Assembly (NCBI GenBank): GCA_947597925.1
Contig: CANQFA010000001.1
Location: 372,001 to 436,000 of the forward strand
Reading direction: 5' to 3'
From: an uncultured Clostridia bacterium
Lineage (GTDB): Bacteria > Bacillota > Clostridia > Christensenellales > Borkfalkiaceae
Length of the DNA: 64,000 nt
In this document: piece after piece, positions 9,926 through 18,882 of the stretch
How positions within the stretch are numbered: the stretch's first letter is position 1
How the letters are laid out: every line of letters starts with the position of its first letter
The notes under the pieces: model-generated
What the model saw: only the letters and a program-made list of their open reading frames with translations
Told to the model about the DNA's origin: nothing
Databases searched by the model: none
Made by a program: the position numbers and the translations under genes

Positions 9926-10947
9926 AGACGGCTGTGGAGGAGCTCCACGATGCATTGGGTGCCGCTCCCGTACTCCGCATGCGCAAGTGCGTCCCCGAGC
10001 ATGGGATCGGTGAGGGTCTCGGTGAGGACCTCGGGGAGGCGGCCGAGCTCCTCTTCGGGCAGGACGCGGAGGAGGCCCTTCTTTTCGAAATAGCGCGCAT
10101 TTTCGAGCTGATCTCCGCGGGAAGAGCGGGCGAGAGGCACGACGACGGCGCGCTTTTTGAGTGCGAGGAGCTCGAAGAGGGTATTGCTCCCCGCTCGGGA
10201 GAGGACGAGGTCGGCGGCGGCGTACGCGCTACCCATGTCCGAAAGATAGGGGATGGCGAGATAGTCCCCTTGAGACATGGGTGCTCCGTCCTTTCCCGTG
10301 ATGTGCAGGATGGAAAACTTCTCCGAGAGGGCGGGACGGGCACGGAGGAGGGCCTCGCTGAGCGCCCTGCTGCCGCTTCCTCCCCCGAAGACGAGGAGGA
10401 CGGGCTTCTTGCCGTCGAGGCCGAACTTATGCAGGGCGCGCCCGCGGTCGCAGCCGAAGAGCTCCCGCCGCACGGGCGGACCGCTGAAGCATCCGTTCGG
10501 GAATCTCTCCGCCGTCTCCCGAAAGGAGGTGAGCACCCTTTCGCACCTTCTCGCGATGAGGCGGGTGCATAGCCCGGGACTCAAGTCGCTCTCATGGGTG
10601 AAGACGGGGATGCCGAGCTTTTGCCCCGCCCGCGCCGCGGGAAAGCTCGCGAATCCGCCCTTTGAGAAGATGAGGTCGGGCTTTTCCCGCCGCAAGATGT
10701 CCTCTGCCCGCTTCACGGCGCGTCGGAGGGAAAAGGGAATGGCGAGATTTTTCACCGTGACGGCGCGGACGAGCTTGGGGCAGTCGACGCGGAAGAAGGG
10801 ATAGCCCGCCTCCTTCACGAGCCTCTCCTCGATGCCGCCCGTCCCCATGTAGGTGATGCGGAAGACATAGCGCAGTTCGCGCATGATCGCGAGATTGGGG
10901 ACCACGTGCCCCGCGCTTCCCCCGCCCGTAAAGAGTAAATGCTTCAT
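9901..10947 (-). CDS. murG: MurG: lipid II-forming UDP-GlcNAc transferase
   Basis: A family GT28 glycosyltransferase that adds GlcNAc to lipid I at the inner face of the membrane, giving lipid II for peptidoglycan. Motifs: N-terminal GGGSAGHVVPNLAI (the G-loop), THESDLSPGL, a second G-loop LLVFGGGSGSRAL, and the UDP-GlcNAc-binding SRAGSNTLFELLALKKRAVVVP followed by GDQLENARYF. Length is 348 residues. I chose the ATG at 10947; a GTG two codons upstream is possible. Neither has a clear ribosome binding site. It lies outside any dcw cluster in this window, unlike the usual arrangement. Confidence 0.93.
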   Translation of the reverse strand: MKHLLFTGGGSAGHVVPNLAIMRELRYVFRITYMGTGGIEERLVKEAGYPFFRVDCPKLVRAVTVKNLAIPFSLRRAVKRAEDILRREKPDLIFSKGGFASFPAARAGQKLGIPVFTHESDLSPGLCTRLIARRCERVLTSFRETAERFPNGCFSGPPVRRELFGCDRGRALHKFGLDGKKPVLLVFGGGSGSRALSEALLRARPALSEKFSILHITGKDGAPMSQGDYLAIPYLSDMGSAYAAADLVLSRAGSNTLFELLALKKRAVVVPLARSSRGDQLENARYFEKKGLLRVLPEEELGRLPEVLTETLTDPMLGDALAHAEYGSGTQCIVELLHSRLQEGGVSE

Positions 10948-10989
10948 ATCCACAGTATATGAAGGAAGAATGGATTTATTTCAATAAGC

Positions 10990-11023
10990 AAAAGCCCACC
11001 GCCTGTCGGCAGTGGGCCTTTTC
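10990..11023 (-). terminator. Rho-independent terminator of the 11037-13514 gene
   Basis: Stem GCCCAC/GTGGGC with an inner GCC/GGC pair. On the minus strand it is followed by a T-rich run (CTTTTGCTTATT). Confidence 0.75.
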
Positions 11024-11036
11024 GTTTTCGGAAAAT

Positions 11037-13514
11037 TTAAGTCTCGGGGCGGTCGGCGTCGCGCTTCGGCACGAGGAAGAAGTAGACCCCCACGATCCCG
11101 ACCGCGAGCACGGTGAGGATGACGATGAGGCTGATGCGGAGGGCATCGGACTCGCCGCGGTCGACCATATTTTCGGTGACGGAGGCAGAATATCGCACCC
11201 CATCCTCATAAAACTCGGCGACATAGCCCTCCTCCGTGCGGAAGAGGTCGACGCGGGTGCGCTCGGTCACCACCCTTTTCTCGCCGCCTTCGCCGCGGAA
11301 GAGCACGCCCTCCTTATTCGCCTTGAGATAGCCGAGCTCGTGCACGCCGATCTCGGGCGGGATGGGGGTGATGTCCGTGAGGTAGCTCGCGGGGAGGAAG
11401 CCCATGGCATTCTCTCCCTCGATGAGGGCAAAGTCGCGCTCCGCCGCGGTCACATAGCCGAGGACGCGGACACGGGTGCCTCGTTTCATACGTTCGCCCG
11501 CAAGCGCGGGATGAAGGCCGGGGAAATAATAGGCGGAGACATCGTTCGTGAGATAGGCGTAGCCCTCCTCGGGACGCCAATATTCGCTCTCGGGGAGGGG
11601 CGTGAGGTCGGCGTTTCGGAAGAGCTGTGCGGTGAGGGTGCGCGCCGTCGTGGAGATCTCATAGACGGCGACGAGGGAGAGCGTGTCCGTCCTTGCGAGG
11701 AGGACCCCCCTCGTCCCCTCCGTGCGCGCGTGGGAGAGATAGGGGAAGTATGCGGGAGAATCCGCGAGGGCGGAGAGGTCGGTGCGGATGCCCACGGCGC
11801 CCGCGGGAATGTCGACGAAGAGCCCCTCGGCGGTGTGCGGCGTAAAGAGCAGTTCCGGGATGCCCGCCGCGGAGATCTTATCGAGTGTGGGGACGGCGGC
11901 TTCGGTCACGACGAGGAAATTTCCATACGTCACGAAGAGACTGTCGTCCTCGAAGCCGAGCGCAAAGGAGCGGGGCATGTCCGCATCTCCATGTACAAAA
12001 CGGGCATTTTCGAAGGTATAGAAGGGTTCGCCGTTGCGGTAGATCGTGCTGCCCGAAAGACAGTAGAGGCTGCCCTCGAGGTCGGCGCGCAGGGCATGTG
12101 CGTCCTCGGGCAGGTGATAGGGAAGGACCGTCCCTGCGGCATCGGGGTCGGTAAACTCTTTCTCGGTGAAGCGCGTGGCGTGTCCCTCGGCGTCCGCGAC
12201 ATAGAGGGCGCCGTAGAGGTCGGCGGCGAGAGCGCGGGAAGAAGAGGCCCTCCTCACGAAGAGCTCTTCGGAAGAGGCCTTGCCGTATCCCTCCTCGGTC
12301 ACATAGTAACAGGCGCCATAGACGCAGGCGAGCCCCACGGCGGGACGCGCCGTCGCCTGTCGGTAGGTATAGTCCCCGCCCTCCGCGGGATAGAGATAGA
12401 CGGCGTCGTCGGAGGCGGCGGCGATGACATTGCCGTCCGTGGCGACGAGGTGGGGATGGTATCCCTCGCCCCCTTCATTGATACAGGGGATGGAGTAGGT
12501 CCTCTCCGCTTCGGTCTTGCCCTTTAAGACGGTGACCGAGATGCGGCAGTTTTCCGTGTCCGCCGTGACGAGGAGCTTCCCCGCCCGCACGCTGTCGGAG
12601 GCCCCCGAAAGCCGCCCTTCCGAAGAGGAGGCGGCGGAGATCTCATATTGCCCGAAGACGCCGCTCGGGTCTATCTCGTGGACAGAACTTCCCCCCGTCG
12701 CGTACAGCTTGCCGCCATAGGAGGCGAGACTGCGGAAGTAGTCCTTCTTTTCGAGAATGAGGGTCCCGTCTTCGGCGGAGAAGTCGGTGCGGCAGATGCC
12801 GTCGGGCGTCGTGAAGTAGAGAGCGCCGCCGTGAGCACAGACGGAGGAGACGTCGGCATTTTCGCCGTCCTCGCGCAGGAGGAAGCTCTTCCAGCCCTCG
12901 CCGTCGGGATAGTACACGCGGTCATTGAAGGCGCAGTAGAGCACCCCGCCCGATACGGTCATGGAGGGCGTCTTATTTTCTCGGATGATGCCGAGGTCGC
13001 GCGGGGAGGCATCTTCCGAGAGGGAGGCGATGTCGTAGGCGCCGAGGTGGGTCTCACTGCTCGAGGTGGCGGTATAGAGGGTGCCGCCGTCGATGCAGAA
13101 GGCGGAGCAGTTGAAGCCCAGCCGCACGAGGGAGTTATTCAGGAAGCTGTACTCATAGATATAGTTTCCCTCGGCCCCGTTGTCCGAGACGAAGAGCCGT
13201 TCGCCCGCAAAGCCCACATGCGTGATGGTCCTGCCCTGCGAGGCCTGCAGCTCGGTATAGGCCGCCGTCTTCCTGTCATAGACATGGAGCACGCTCCCGT
13301 CCGCGATGGCGATGTGCCCCTCCGAGAAGGCGGCATCCGAGGGCGAGGCGAGCTCGAGGTACTGCTCAAAGGAGGAGGGCAGAAAGAGGGAGGCCTCCGC
13401 CTCTGCCGCTTCCGCATGGGAAGGAAGGGGGAGTGCTTGCAGCGGAGCGAGGAGCGCCGCCGCCGAGAGAAGGACGGCAAAGACCCGTCCGATCGTCTTG
13501 ACTTTCGTATCCAT
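11037..13514 (-). CDS. Large signal-peptide, C-terminally membrane-anchored surface protein
   Basis: 825 residues. A signal peptide covers about residues 1-35 (cleavage near SHAEA). A long region of short beta-strand repeats follows (ITHVGFAGERLFVSDNG, LYFTTPDGICRTDF, LYATGGSSVHEIDPSG and more), which looks like a beta-propeller of the NHL/WD type. An SH3-like stretch (GTRVRVLGYV...GFLPASYLTDI) lies near residues 655-700. A transmembrane helix near residues 785-812 is followed by a short basic tail, so most of the protein lies outside the cell. I do not recognise a specific family. The 14203-14886 protein on the same strand has the same signal/SH3-like/helix layout. The promoter is so close that the message would have almost no leader. 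Confidence 0.8.
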   Translation of the reverse strand: MDTKVKTIGRVFAVLLSAAALLAPLQALPLPSHAEAAEAEASLFLPSSFEQYLELASPSDAAFSEGHIAIADGSVLHVYDRKTAAYTELQASQGRTITHVGFAGERLFVSDNGAEGNYIYEYSFLNNSLVRLGFNCSAFCIDGGTLYTATSSSETHLGAYDIASLSEDASPRDLGIIRENKTPSMTVSGGVLYCAFNDRVYYPDGEGWKSFLLREDGENADVSSVCAHGGALYFTTPDGICRTDFSAEDGTLILEKKDYFRSLASYGGKLYATGGSSVHEIDPSGVFGQYEISAASSSEGRLSGASDSVRAGKLLVTADTENCRISVTVLKGKTEAERTYSIPCINEGGEGYHPHLVATDGNVIAAASDDAVYLYPAEGGDYTYRQATARPAVGLACVYGACYYVTEEGYGKASSEELFVRRASSSRALAADLYGALYVADAEGHATRFTEKEFTDPDAAGTVLPYHLPEDAHALRADLEGSLYCLSGSTIYRNGEPFYTFENARFVHGDADMPRSFALGFEDDSLFVTYGNFLVVTEAAVPTLDKISAAGIPELLFTPHTAEGLFVDIPAGAVGIRTDLSALADSPAYFPYLSHARTEGTRGVLLARTDTLSLVAVYEISTTARTLTAQLFRNADLTPLPESEYWRPEEGYAYLTNDVSAYYFPGLHPALAGERMKRGTRVRVLGYVTAAERDFALIEGENAMGFLPASYLTDITPIPPEIGVHELGYLKANKEGVLFRGEGGEKRVVTERTRVDLFRTEEGYVAEFYEDGVRYSASVTENMVDRGESDALRISLIVILTVLAVGIVGVYFFLVPKRDADRPET

Positions 13515-13522
13515 ACAAATTC

Positions 13523-13551
13523 ATTATAACATGTCGCGCGCGTAAAGGCAA
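13523..13551 (-). promoter_or_regulatory. Promoter of the 11037-13514 gene
   Basis: Minus strand: TTGCCT (13551-13546), 17 nt, TATAAT (13528-13523). Transcription would begin only a few bases before the ATG at 13514, and no ribosome binding site is visible. Confidence 0.6.
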
Positions 13552-13629
13552 GAGCTTGAGGGCAAAATCCGTCCGAGAAAATTTTCCGAAAAAAAAGTGG
13601 CACTTAAGCACCCGTCTGTCATATTCCTG

Positions 13630-13638
13630 TGTTATAAT
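13630..13638 (+). promoter_or_regulatory. Extended -10 promoter element before the 13700 gene
   Basis: TGT-TATAAT at 13630-13638 forms an extended -10 with no good -35. The gene start is 62 nt past it. Confidence 0.45.
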
Positions 13639-13699
13639 AAAAATACAAACAAATGTTCGGATTCTTCCGTGCGATTCGGGACGGGAGGAAGGAGGAGTG

Positions 13700-14413
13700 A
13701 TGAAGAGTGCGATCTTAAAGGCAATGCTCTATGCCTACCCGCATCTCGGAGAAATGGCGGAGGCCGCCTGCACGGCGGGGTACAATAAGGCGATTTTGTC
13801 CTTTTTGAAACCGGGGACCGCGGACATGGTGGCCTCGGATGTTGCGGAGGAATTTTATCTCTGTAAGAAGTTGCGCGCGCTCGAGGCAGATATCGGGAGC
13901 GCAAAAGAAAAATTTTCGAAGGAGGAGCTCGCCCTCCTGGAGGTCAAATATTTTGCCCGCGGCAGAGAGGGGCTCGTGCGGCTCAGGGAGGAGGACGGCT
14001 ATTTTCGCTGCAGCGAGGGCGCCATGGCGCGCAGGAGCTACTTCCGCCGACAGGCCCTCCTCTTAAAGAAGTTCGGGCGGCTGATGGCGGAGATGGGCTA
14101 CACGGACGAATTTTTTCTGCGGGAGTACGGCGGCATCAGGCCCTTTCCCCGCCTCCTCGCCGTGCTCGCCGCAAGGAGCAAGGGGCGGGGCATCCTGCGC
14201 CTTCACTCTTCGCCGCGCGGCGGGGCCTTTCTCGCATGCAAGACGAGGACGGCAAGTCCCACGGCGCCCGCGAGGACGATGACGATGAGCACGATCTCGA
14301 GGACATCGGAGGGCTCCTCGGGCTCCTCGGGCTCCCCCGAGACGGGCGGGGAAGGGGCGTGCAGCCAGTCGTCATTGAGTTCGAAGGTGAGCGGCTCCGC
14401 GGCGGGGATATAG
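13700..14413 (+). CDS. Hypothetical protein, possible sigma-like regulator; doubtful C-terminus
   Basis: The ATG at 13700 has a strong GGAAGGAGGAG ribosome binding site. The first 160 residues are helical and charged. They contain FSKEELALLEVKYFARG and GAMARRSYFRRQALLLKKF, reminiscent of a sigma-70 region-4 or ArpU-type helix-turn-helix; this is only a resemblance. From about residue 168 the frame runs antisense to the end of the 14203-14886 gene and turns into low-complexity S/T/G sequence. The real protein may therefore have lost its original stop through a frameshift near 14180-14210, or simply extends into the neighbour. It lies upstream of the phage-like cassette on the same strand and could be its regulator. 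Confidence 0.55.
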   Translation: MKSAILKAMLYAYPHLGEMAEAACTAGYNKAILSFLKPGTADMVASDVAEEFYLCKKLRALEADIGSAKEKFSKEELALLEVKYFARGREGLVRLREEDGYFRCSEGAMARRSYFRRQALLLKKFGRLMAEMGYTDEFFLREYGGIRPFPRLLAVLAARSKGRGILRLHSSPRGGAFLACKTRTASPTAPARTMTMSTISRTSEGSSGSSGSPETGGEGACSQSSLSSKVSGSAAGI

Positions 14414-14886
14414 CCAAAGGTGCCCTCCTCGGAGAGGACATAGAAGTAGAGCTGGCCCGTCTGATAGCGCATGCCGTAGTAGACGAACGTCTTCTCGATG
14501 GAGGAGAGCCCGCCGCCGAGCTCGCCGCCGCCGGGCAGGGTATAGGCGACGGTGATGCACCGCTTGAGGTAGGGCCGCGCGGGGATGAAGTCGACGAAGG
14601 TGAGCGCCTCCGTGCGGCAGTAGCCCACGAGCTTCTTATAGGGCGGATCGTTGACGAGATATTCCACCGCGGAGTAGACCTCCCCCTTGCTCAGTACCCG
14701 CACATAGTAGGTCTCGGGGATGAGAAAGAGCTTGTCGGTCTCGCTCTCGGAGGCATAGAACCACACGTTGGTATCGGGCGCGACGGCATAGCGCAGTTCC
14801 TCCGCATGGGAGGGAAGGCGCGCGGGCGCAAATACCAGAGCGAGCGAGACGAGGAGGAGAATGCATCGTTTCATACGCGCCATCAT
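14203..14886 (-). CDS. Signal-peptide, C-terminally membrane-anchored SH3-like surface protein
   Basis: About 227 residues, starting MMARMKR at 14886 or at the inner ATG 14874; no clear ribosome binding site decides. A signal peptide ends near LPSHAEE. The extracellular part has two SH3-like stretches (YYVRVLSKGEVYSAVEYL...LVGYCRTEALTF and YFYVLSEEGTFGYIPAAEPLTF). A proline/glutamate linker and a transmembrane helix (VLEIVLIVIVLAGAVGLAVL) with a basic tail follow. The layout repeats that of the C-terminal part of the 11037-13514 protein. The gene lies inside the interval between the 13700 gene and the terminase, in opposite orientation, only 41 nt from the terminase start. Confidence 0.75.
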   Translation of the reverse strand: MMARMKRCILLLVSLALVFAPARLPSHAEELRYAVAPDTNVWFYASESETDKLFLIPETYYVRVLSKGEVYSAVEYLVNDPPYKKLVGYCRTEALTFVDFIPARPYLKRCITVAYTLPGGGELGGGLSSIEKTFVYYGMRYQTGQLYFYVLSEEGTFGYIPAAEPLTFELNDDWLHAPSPPVSGEPEEPEEPSDVLEIVLIVIVLAGAVGLAVLVLHARKAPPRGEE

Positions 14887-14927
14887 AACGCAAACGGAGG
14901 CGCGAAGAGGGGAAGATATCATCGAAT

Positions 14928-16367
14928 ATGGACGAAATTGTGGAAAAAATCAGGGCCATCGAGCGCGAACAGAGGAGGCGGGCGGAAGACGACGTCCTCG
15001 CGCGCTACAATACGGGCGAGATACGGCACGAGAAGCAGCTCGCCTTTCACCGCTCGAAAAAGCGCAACCGCTGGGTCTTCGGCGGCAACCGCTCGGGCAA
15101 GACGGAGTGCGGCGCCGCCGAGTGCGTCTTTCTGGCGCGCGGGGTCCACCCCTACCGCGAGAACAGGAAAAATGTCTTCGGCTGGGTCGTCTCGCTCACC
15201 TCGCAGGTCCAGCGGGACGTCGCCCAGCGCAAGATCCTCGGCTACCTCCGCCCCGACTGGATCGAGGACATCGTGATGACGAGCGGCAGAAAGGACGCAC
15301 CCATGTCGGGGATCATCGATCAAATTCTCGTGAAAAATGTCTTCGGCGGGACCTCCGTCATCGGTTTCAAGAGCTGCGAGATGGGGCGGGAGCGCTTTCA
15401 GGGGAGCTCCCTGGACTTCGTATGGTTCGACGAGGAGCCGCCCGAGGACATCTACGAGGAGTGCTGCATGCGGGTCATCGACCGCAAGGGGGATATCTTC
15501 GGCACCATGACCCCGCTCAAGGGGCTCACCTTCGTCTATGAGAAGATCTACTTGAATCCAAAGGACGACCCCGAGATCTGGTACGAGTTCATGGAATGGG
15601 CGGACAATCCCTTCCTTCCCAAGGAGGAGATCGCCCACCTCGAGGGCATCATGGACGAGGAGAGCCTCCTCTCCCGCCGCTACGGAAAATTTTCGTCGCG
15701 CGCGGGGCTCGTCTATCCCGAGTTCGACGAGGGGGTGCACGTCATCGACCCCTTCGAGGTCCCGCCCTCGTGGCAGGACGCCATCTCCATCGACCCCGGC
15801 CTTCGCAACCCCCTCTCGGCGCACTGGTATGCGGCGGACGGGGACGGCAATGTGTATGTCGTCGCGGAGCACTATCTCGCGGGCGCCGACATCGACGAAC
15901 ACGCGCGGGCGATACGGCGCATCTCGGACGGCCTCGATTGGAAGCGGGACAGCGCGGGCAGGCTCCGTGCCTATATCGATTCGGCGGCGGAGGCAAAGAC
16001 GCTGGCCGCGGAGAAGAGCGTCATAGAGCTCTTTGCCGAGCGGGGCATCCTCGCGAGTCCCGCCGTGGATAAAAATGTCTTCGCGGGCATTGCACAGGTA
16101 AAGAGCTATCTCTCCCGCAAAAACGACTTTCCCAACCTCTACATCTTCCGAAACTGCGTGCACCTCATCAGCGAGTTCAAGGGATACCTGTGGGGGAGCG
16201 GGGACACGCCGAGGAAGCGGGACGACCACGCCATGGACGAGCTGAGGTACTATCTCATGACCAAGCCGCGGGCGGCGGTCCAGAGGACGAAGACGGAGGT
16301 GGAGAGGGACAAGGAGCGGCGCATCCGCAAGCTGATGCGTTCGCGCAAAGGAGGACCATATGGATAA
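14928..16367 (+). CDS. Phage terminase large subunit
   Basis: A 479-residue DNA-packaging motor. The ATPase domain shows Walker A GGNRSGKT (residues 52-59) and Walker B FVWFDEEP (about 164-171), followed by a coupling motif near GTMTPL. The RNase H-like nuclease domain follows, with acidic positions in SIDPG (about 287) and DDHAMDE (about 432). All the hallmark residues look intact, so the gene is not an obvious relic. No terminase small subunit is recognisable; the short gene just downstream is a position-based candidate. It opens a run of seven tightly packed head genes ending at 22318. Confidence 0.9.
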   Translation: MDEIVEKIRAIEREQRRRAEDDVLARYNTGEIRHEKQLAFHRSKKRNRWVFGGNRSGKTECGAAECVFLARGVHPYRENRKNVFGWVVSLTSQVQRDVAQRKILGYLRPDWIEDIVMTSGRKDAPMSGIIDQILVKNVFGGTSVIGFKSCEMGRERFQGSSLDFVWFDEEPPEDIYEECCMRVIDRKGDIFGTMTPLKGLTFVYEKIYLNPKDDPEIWYEFMEWADNPFLPKEEIAHLEGIMDEESLLSRRYGKFSSRAGLVYPEFDEGVHVIDPFEVPPSWQDAISIDPGLRNPLSAHWYAADGDGNVYVVAEHYLAGADIDEHARAIRRISDGLDWKRDSAGRLRAYIDSAAEAKTLAAEKSVIELFAERGILASPAVDKNVFAGIAQVKSYLSRKNDFPNLYIFRNCVHLISEFKGYLWGSGDTPRKRDDHAMDELRYYLMTKPRAAVQRTKTEVERDKERRIRKLMRSRKGGPYG

Positions 16368-16632
16368 GATCAAGGAGGCGATCCTGAAGGTGGCGCTCGG
16401 GTATTCTCTCGAGGAGGTCACCGAGGAATACGACGTGAAGGACGGCGCCCTTCGCCTCATCAAGCGCAAGGAGACAAAAAAGGACATCCCGCCCGACCTG
16501 AAGGCGGCGCGCCTGCTCTATGAAGGGCAGGACCTCACGCGGCTCTCCGACGAAGAGCTCGAGCGGGAAAAGGAGAGGCTCCTCGCGGAGCTGAAGGAAG
16601 AGGGGACGAGTTCCCCGAAGGAGGGATCATGA
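16360..16632 (+). CDS. Small phage-cassette protein (90 aa)
   Basis: Starts eight bases before the terminase stop, with AAAGGAGG just upstream, and ends four bases into the portal gene. The N-terminal part (IKEAILKVALGYSLEEVTEEYDVKDGALRLIKRKE) looks like a small helix-turn-helix or helical DNA-binding fold. The C-terminal third is a charged helix. Size, position and possible DNA binding would fit a terminase small subunit, but I see no diagnostic motif. Confidence 0.65.
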   Translation: MDKIKEAILKVALGYSLEEVTEEYDVKDGALRLIKRKETKKDIPPDLKAARLLYEGQDLTRLSDEELEREKERLLAELKEEGTSSPKEGS

Positions 16633-18473
16633 CAGAGAGAGAACTGAAGGAAAGAGAAGAAGCAAGGCGACAAAAGGCGCTCGTGGAGGAAATACAGGCG
16701 GACTTTGCCGCGCGGCGGGAGATGAGGCGGCACCTCGAGAAGGGATGGGAGCTCAACATGAACTTTTTGAGCGGGAACCAATTTTGCGACCTCACGCCCG
16801 AGGGAGAGATCGAGGAGGAGTGCGCGGACTATTTCTGGCAGTCGCGCAAGTGCTTCAACCATATCGCACCCACCATCGACACGCGGCTCGCCCGCCTCGC
16901 GGCGGTGCGGCCCACCCTCGAGGTGCGCGCCTTTTCGGACAGCGAGGCCGACCTGCAGACCGCACGCATCGCCTCCAATATCCTACGCTCGGTCAAGCTG
17001 AGGCTGGACTTCGGGAAGATCATCTCGGAGGCGACGCTGTGGTCGGAGGTGTGCGGCACGTCCTTCTATAAGGTCGTGTGGAATTTCCGCGACGGAAACA
17101 TCATCGGGAGCGATGAGGGAGGGCATTCGCTGCGCGAAGGGGACGTAAACGTCATCCCGCTGTCGCCCTTTGAGATCTATCCGGACACGTTGAATGCGGG
17201 GAGCATGTCCGAGATCGGGAGCATCATTCACGCAAAGGCGGTGCCTGTGAGCGAGATAGCCGAAAAGTTCGGCGTCGAGCTTGCGGGCCGCACGGTGGAG
17301 GACTTTTCCCTCGCACCCTATTCGTCGCCCGCGGGGTGGAAGCACCTCTCGGAGGGCGACGCCCGCCTCAGTCTCGAGGGCAGGGAAATTTTGATCGAAC
17401 GGTATACCCGTCCGAACGGGCAGTATCCCGAAGGACGGCTGGAGATCGTAGCGGGGGACAAACTCCTCTTCGAGGGGCCCCTCCCCTATCGGAACGGCGA
17501 CCGCGGTGAGCGCGTCTTCCCCTTCGTGAGGCAGGCGTGCACGGAGCTGGCGGGAGCGTTTTTCGGGGCATCGGTCATCGACCGCATGATCCCCCTGCAG
17601 CGTGCGTATAACGCAGTGAGAAACCGCAAGCAGGAATTTCTCAACAGGCTGACAGCGGGGGTGATCGCGGTGGAGGACGGCTCCGTGGACGCCGAAGCGC
17701 TTGCAGACGAGGGCATATACCCGGGAAAAGTGCTCGTCTACAGGCAGGGAAGTCCCATGCCCGCCATGCTCGATTGCGGCAAGCTGCCCGCGGAGTTTGC
17801 GGAGGAAGAGGAACGCATCTCGAATGAGTTCGTGCTCGTGTCGGGCATGAGCGAGATCTCGAGAAATTCCGCGAGCCCCTCCAATGTGACGAGCGCCGTG
17901 GGTCTCCAGCTCCTCCTTGACCAGGATACCAACCGCATGCGTCAGACGGCGGAGAGCGTGGAGCGTGCCGTAAAGGAAGTGGGAAAACAGATCCTCCACC
18001 TTTATAAGCAGTTCGCGCACACGAAGCGCCTCCTCCGCATGACGGGCACGGGCGGGGAGACCGAGCTCTTCTACTTCGATGCGAGCGATGTCTCGGCGGA
18101 CGACGTGGAGTTTACGTCGGGATACGACCGCACGCCCGAACAAGTGAAGGAGGACATTCTGAAACTCCTTCAGCTCGGACTTCTGAAGGACAAGGAGGGC
18201 AACCTCTCCGACGAGGTCAAGACGAGGGTCCTCGACGCCCTCGGCTACGGCTCCGTGGAGACCGCAAGGGACGTCTCTTACCTGCATATCCGCAAGGCGG
18301 AGCGGGAGAACGTCAGACTGGCGCAGGAAGAGATCGAGGCGGACGAGTACGATGACCACGCGCTCCACCGCACCGAGCATCTTCGCGCCCTGCTCTCGGG
18401 CGGGGAACTGGACGCGGCGACAAAGGCGAGGCTCGTGCGCCACCTCGAAAGCCACCGCCGCAAAGGAGAATGA
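16629..18473 (+). CDS. Phage portal protein, P22-like
   Basis: 614 residues. The dodecameric portal forms the DNA entry vertex of the head. The middle of the protein carries the P22-type portal block GAFFGASVIDRMIPLQRAYNAVRNRKQEFLNRL, and the N-terminal region has FLSGNQF...YFWQSRKCFNHIAPTIDTRLARL. The later EEERISNEFVLVSGMSEISR and ALQLLLDQDTNR-like parts are typical of the wing/stem region. The frame is uninterrupted and of usual length. It overlaps the genes on both sides by four bases (ATGA), showing operon structure. Confidence 0.88.
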   Translation: MTERELKEREEARRQKALVEEIQADFAARREMRRHLEKGWELNMNFLSGNQFCDLTPEGEIEEECADYFWQSRKCFNHIAPTIDTRLARLAAVRPTLEVRAFSDSEADLQTARIASNILRSVKLRLDFGKIISEATLWSEVCGTSFYKVVWNFRDGNIIGSDEGGHSLREGDVNVIPLSPFEIYPDTLNAGSMSEIGSIIHAKAVPVSEIAEKFGVELAGRTVEDFSLAPYSSPAGWKHLSEGDARLSLEGREILIERYTRPNGQYPEGRLEIVAGDKLLFEGPLPYRNGDRGERVFPFVRQACTELAGAFFGASVIDRMIPLQRAYNAVRNRKQEFLNRLTAGVIAVEDGSVDAEALADEGIYPGKVLVYRQGSPMPAMLDCGKLPAEFAEEEERISNEFVLVSGMSEISRNSASPSNVTSAVGLQLLLDQDTNRMRQTAESVERAVKEVGKQILHLYKQFAHTKRLLRMTGTGGETELFYFDASDVSADDVEFTSGYDRTPEQVKEDILKLLQLGLLKDKEGNLSDEVKTRVLDALGYGSVETARDVSYLHIRKAERENVRLAQEEIEADEYDDHALHRTEHLRALLSGGELDAATKARLVRHLESHRRKGE

Positions 18474-18820
18474 TCGTGGAAGAGGAAAGATGTGACGCGA
18501 ATTCCGAGGGGAGCATGTCTGAGGATGGGCTTCTCGCGGGGAAATTCAAGAGCGTAGATGCCCTCCTGCATGCGTATGGAGAGCTGGAGGCCGAATTCAC
18601 CCGCCGCAGCCAACGGCTGAAGGCGCTCGAAGAGCGGCTCGAAAGGGCGCAGGCAGGGTGCGACGGGGAGCCGCCGCGCACCTCCGCGACCGCAGAGGCC
18701 GAGGCCTTCGTCCCCCTCATGGGCGCAGGCGGTACGGGGCTGCAGGCCCCGAAGCATCGCCCCGCCTCCATCGCGGAAGCGGGAGAACTCGCTCTCGGCT
18801 ATCTCAAAAGACAGAGATAG
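18470..18820 (+). CDS. Scaffold-like phage head assembly protein
   Basis: 116 residues, translationally coupled to the portal gene. The sequence GKFKSVDALLHAYGELEAEFTRRSQRLKALEERLERAQ predicts a long amphipathic coiled coil. It sits where a scaffolding protein normally lies, between portal and coat. The C-terminal part is disordered and ends with a short basic helix (ALGYLKRQR), a plausible coat-binding tail as in P22 scaffold. It is much shorter than P22 scaffold (about 300 residues), so the assignment rests on position and coiled-coil content. Confidence 0.6.
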   Translation: MIVEEERCDANSEGSMSEDGLLAGKFKSVDALLHAYGELEAEFTRRSQRLKALEERLERAQAGCDGEPPRTSATAEAEAFVPLMGAGGTGLQAPKHRPASIAEAGELALGYLKRQR

Positions 18821-18882
18821 CAAATCGCGGCAGGGGCGCCGCAAAATAAGACCCCATATCAACATTTTAAGGAGAATTTTAT

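Noticed and set aside
10959..12527. 522-codon plus-strand frame opposite the propeller-like surface protein
   Set aside because: Composition is that of an antisense shadow; the minus frame has a signal peptide and membrane anchor.
16360..16632. Firm annotation as terminase small subunit
   Set aside because: Position fits but no diagnostic motif was seen, and the usual order is small subunit before large.
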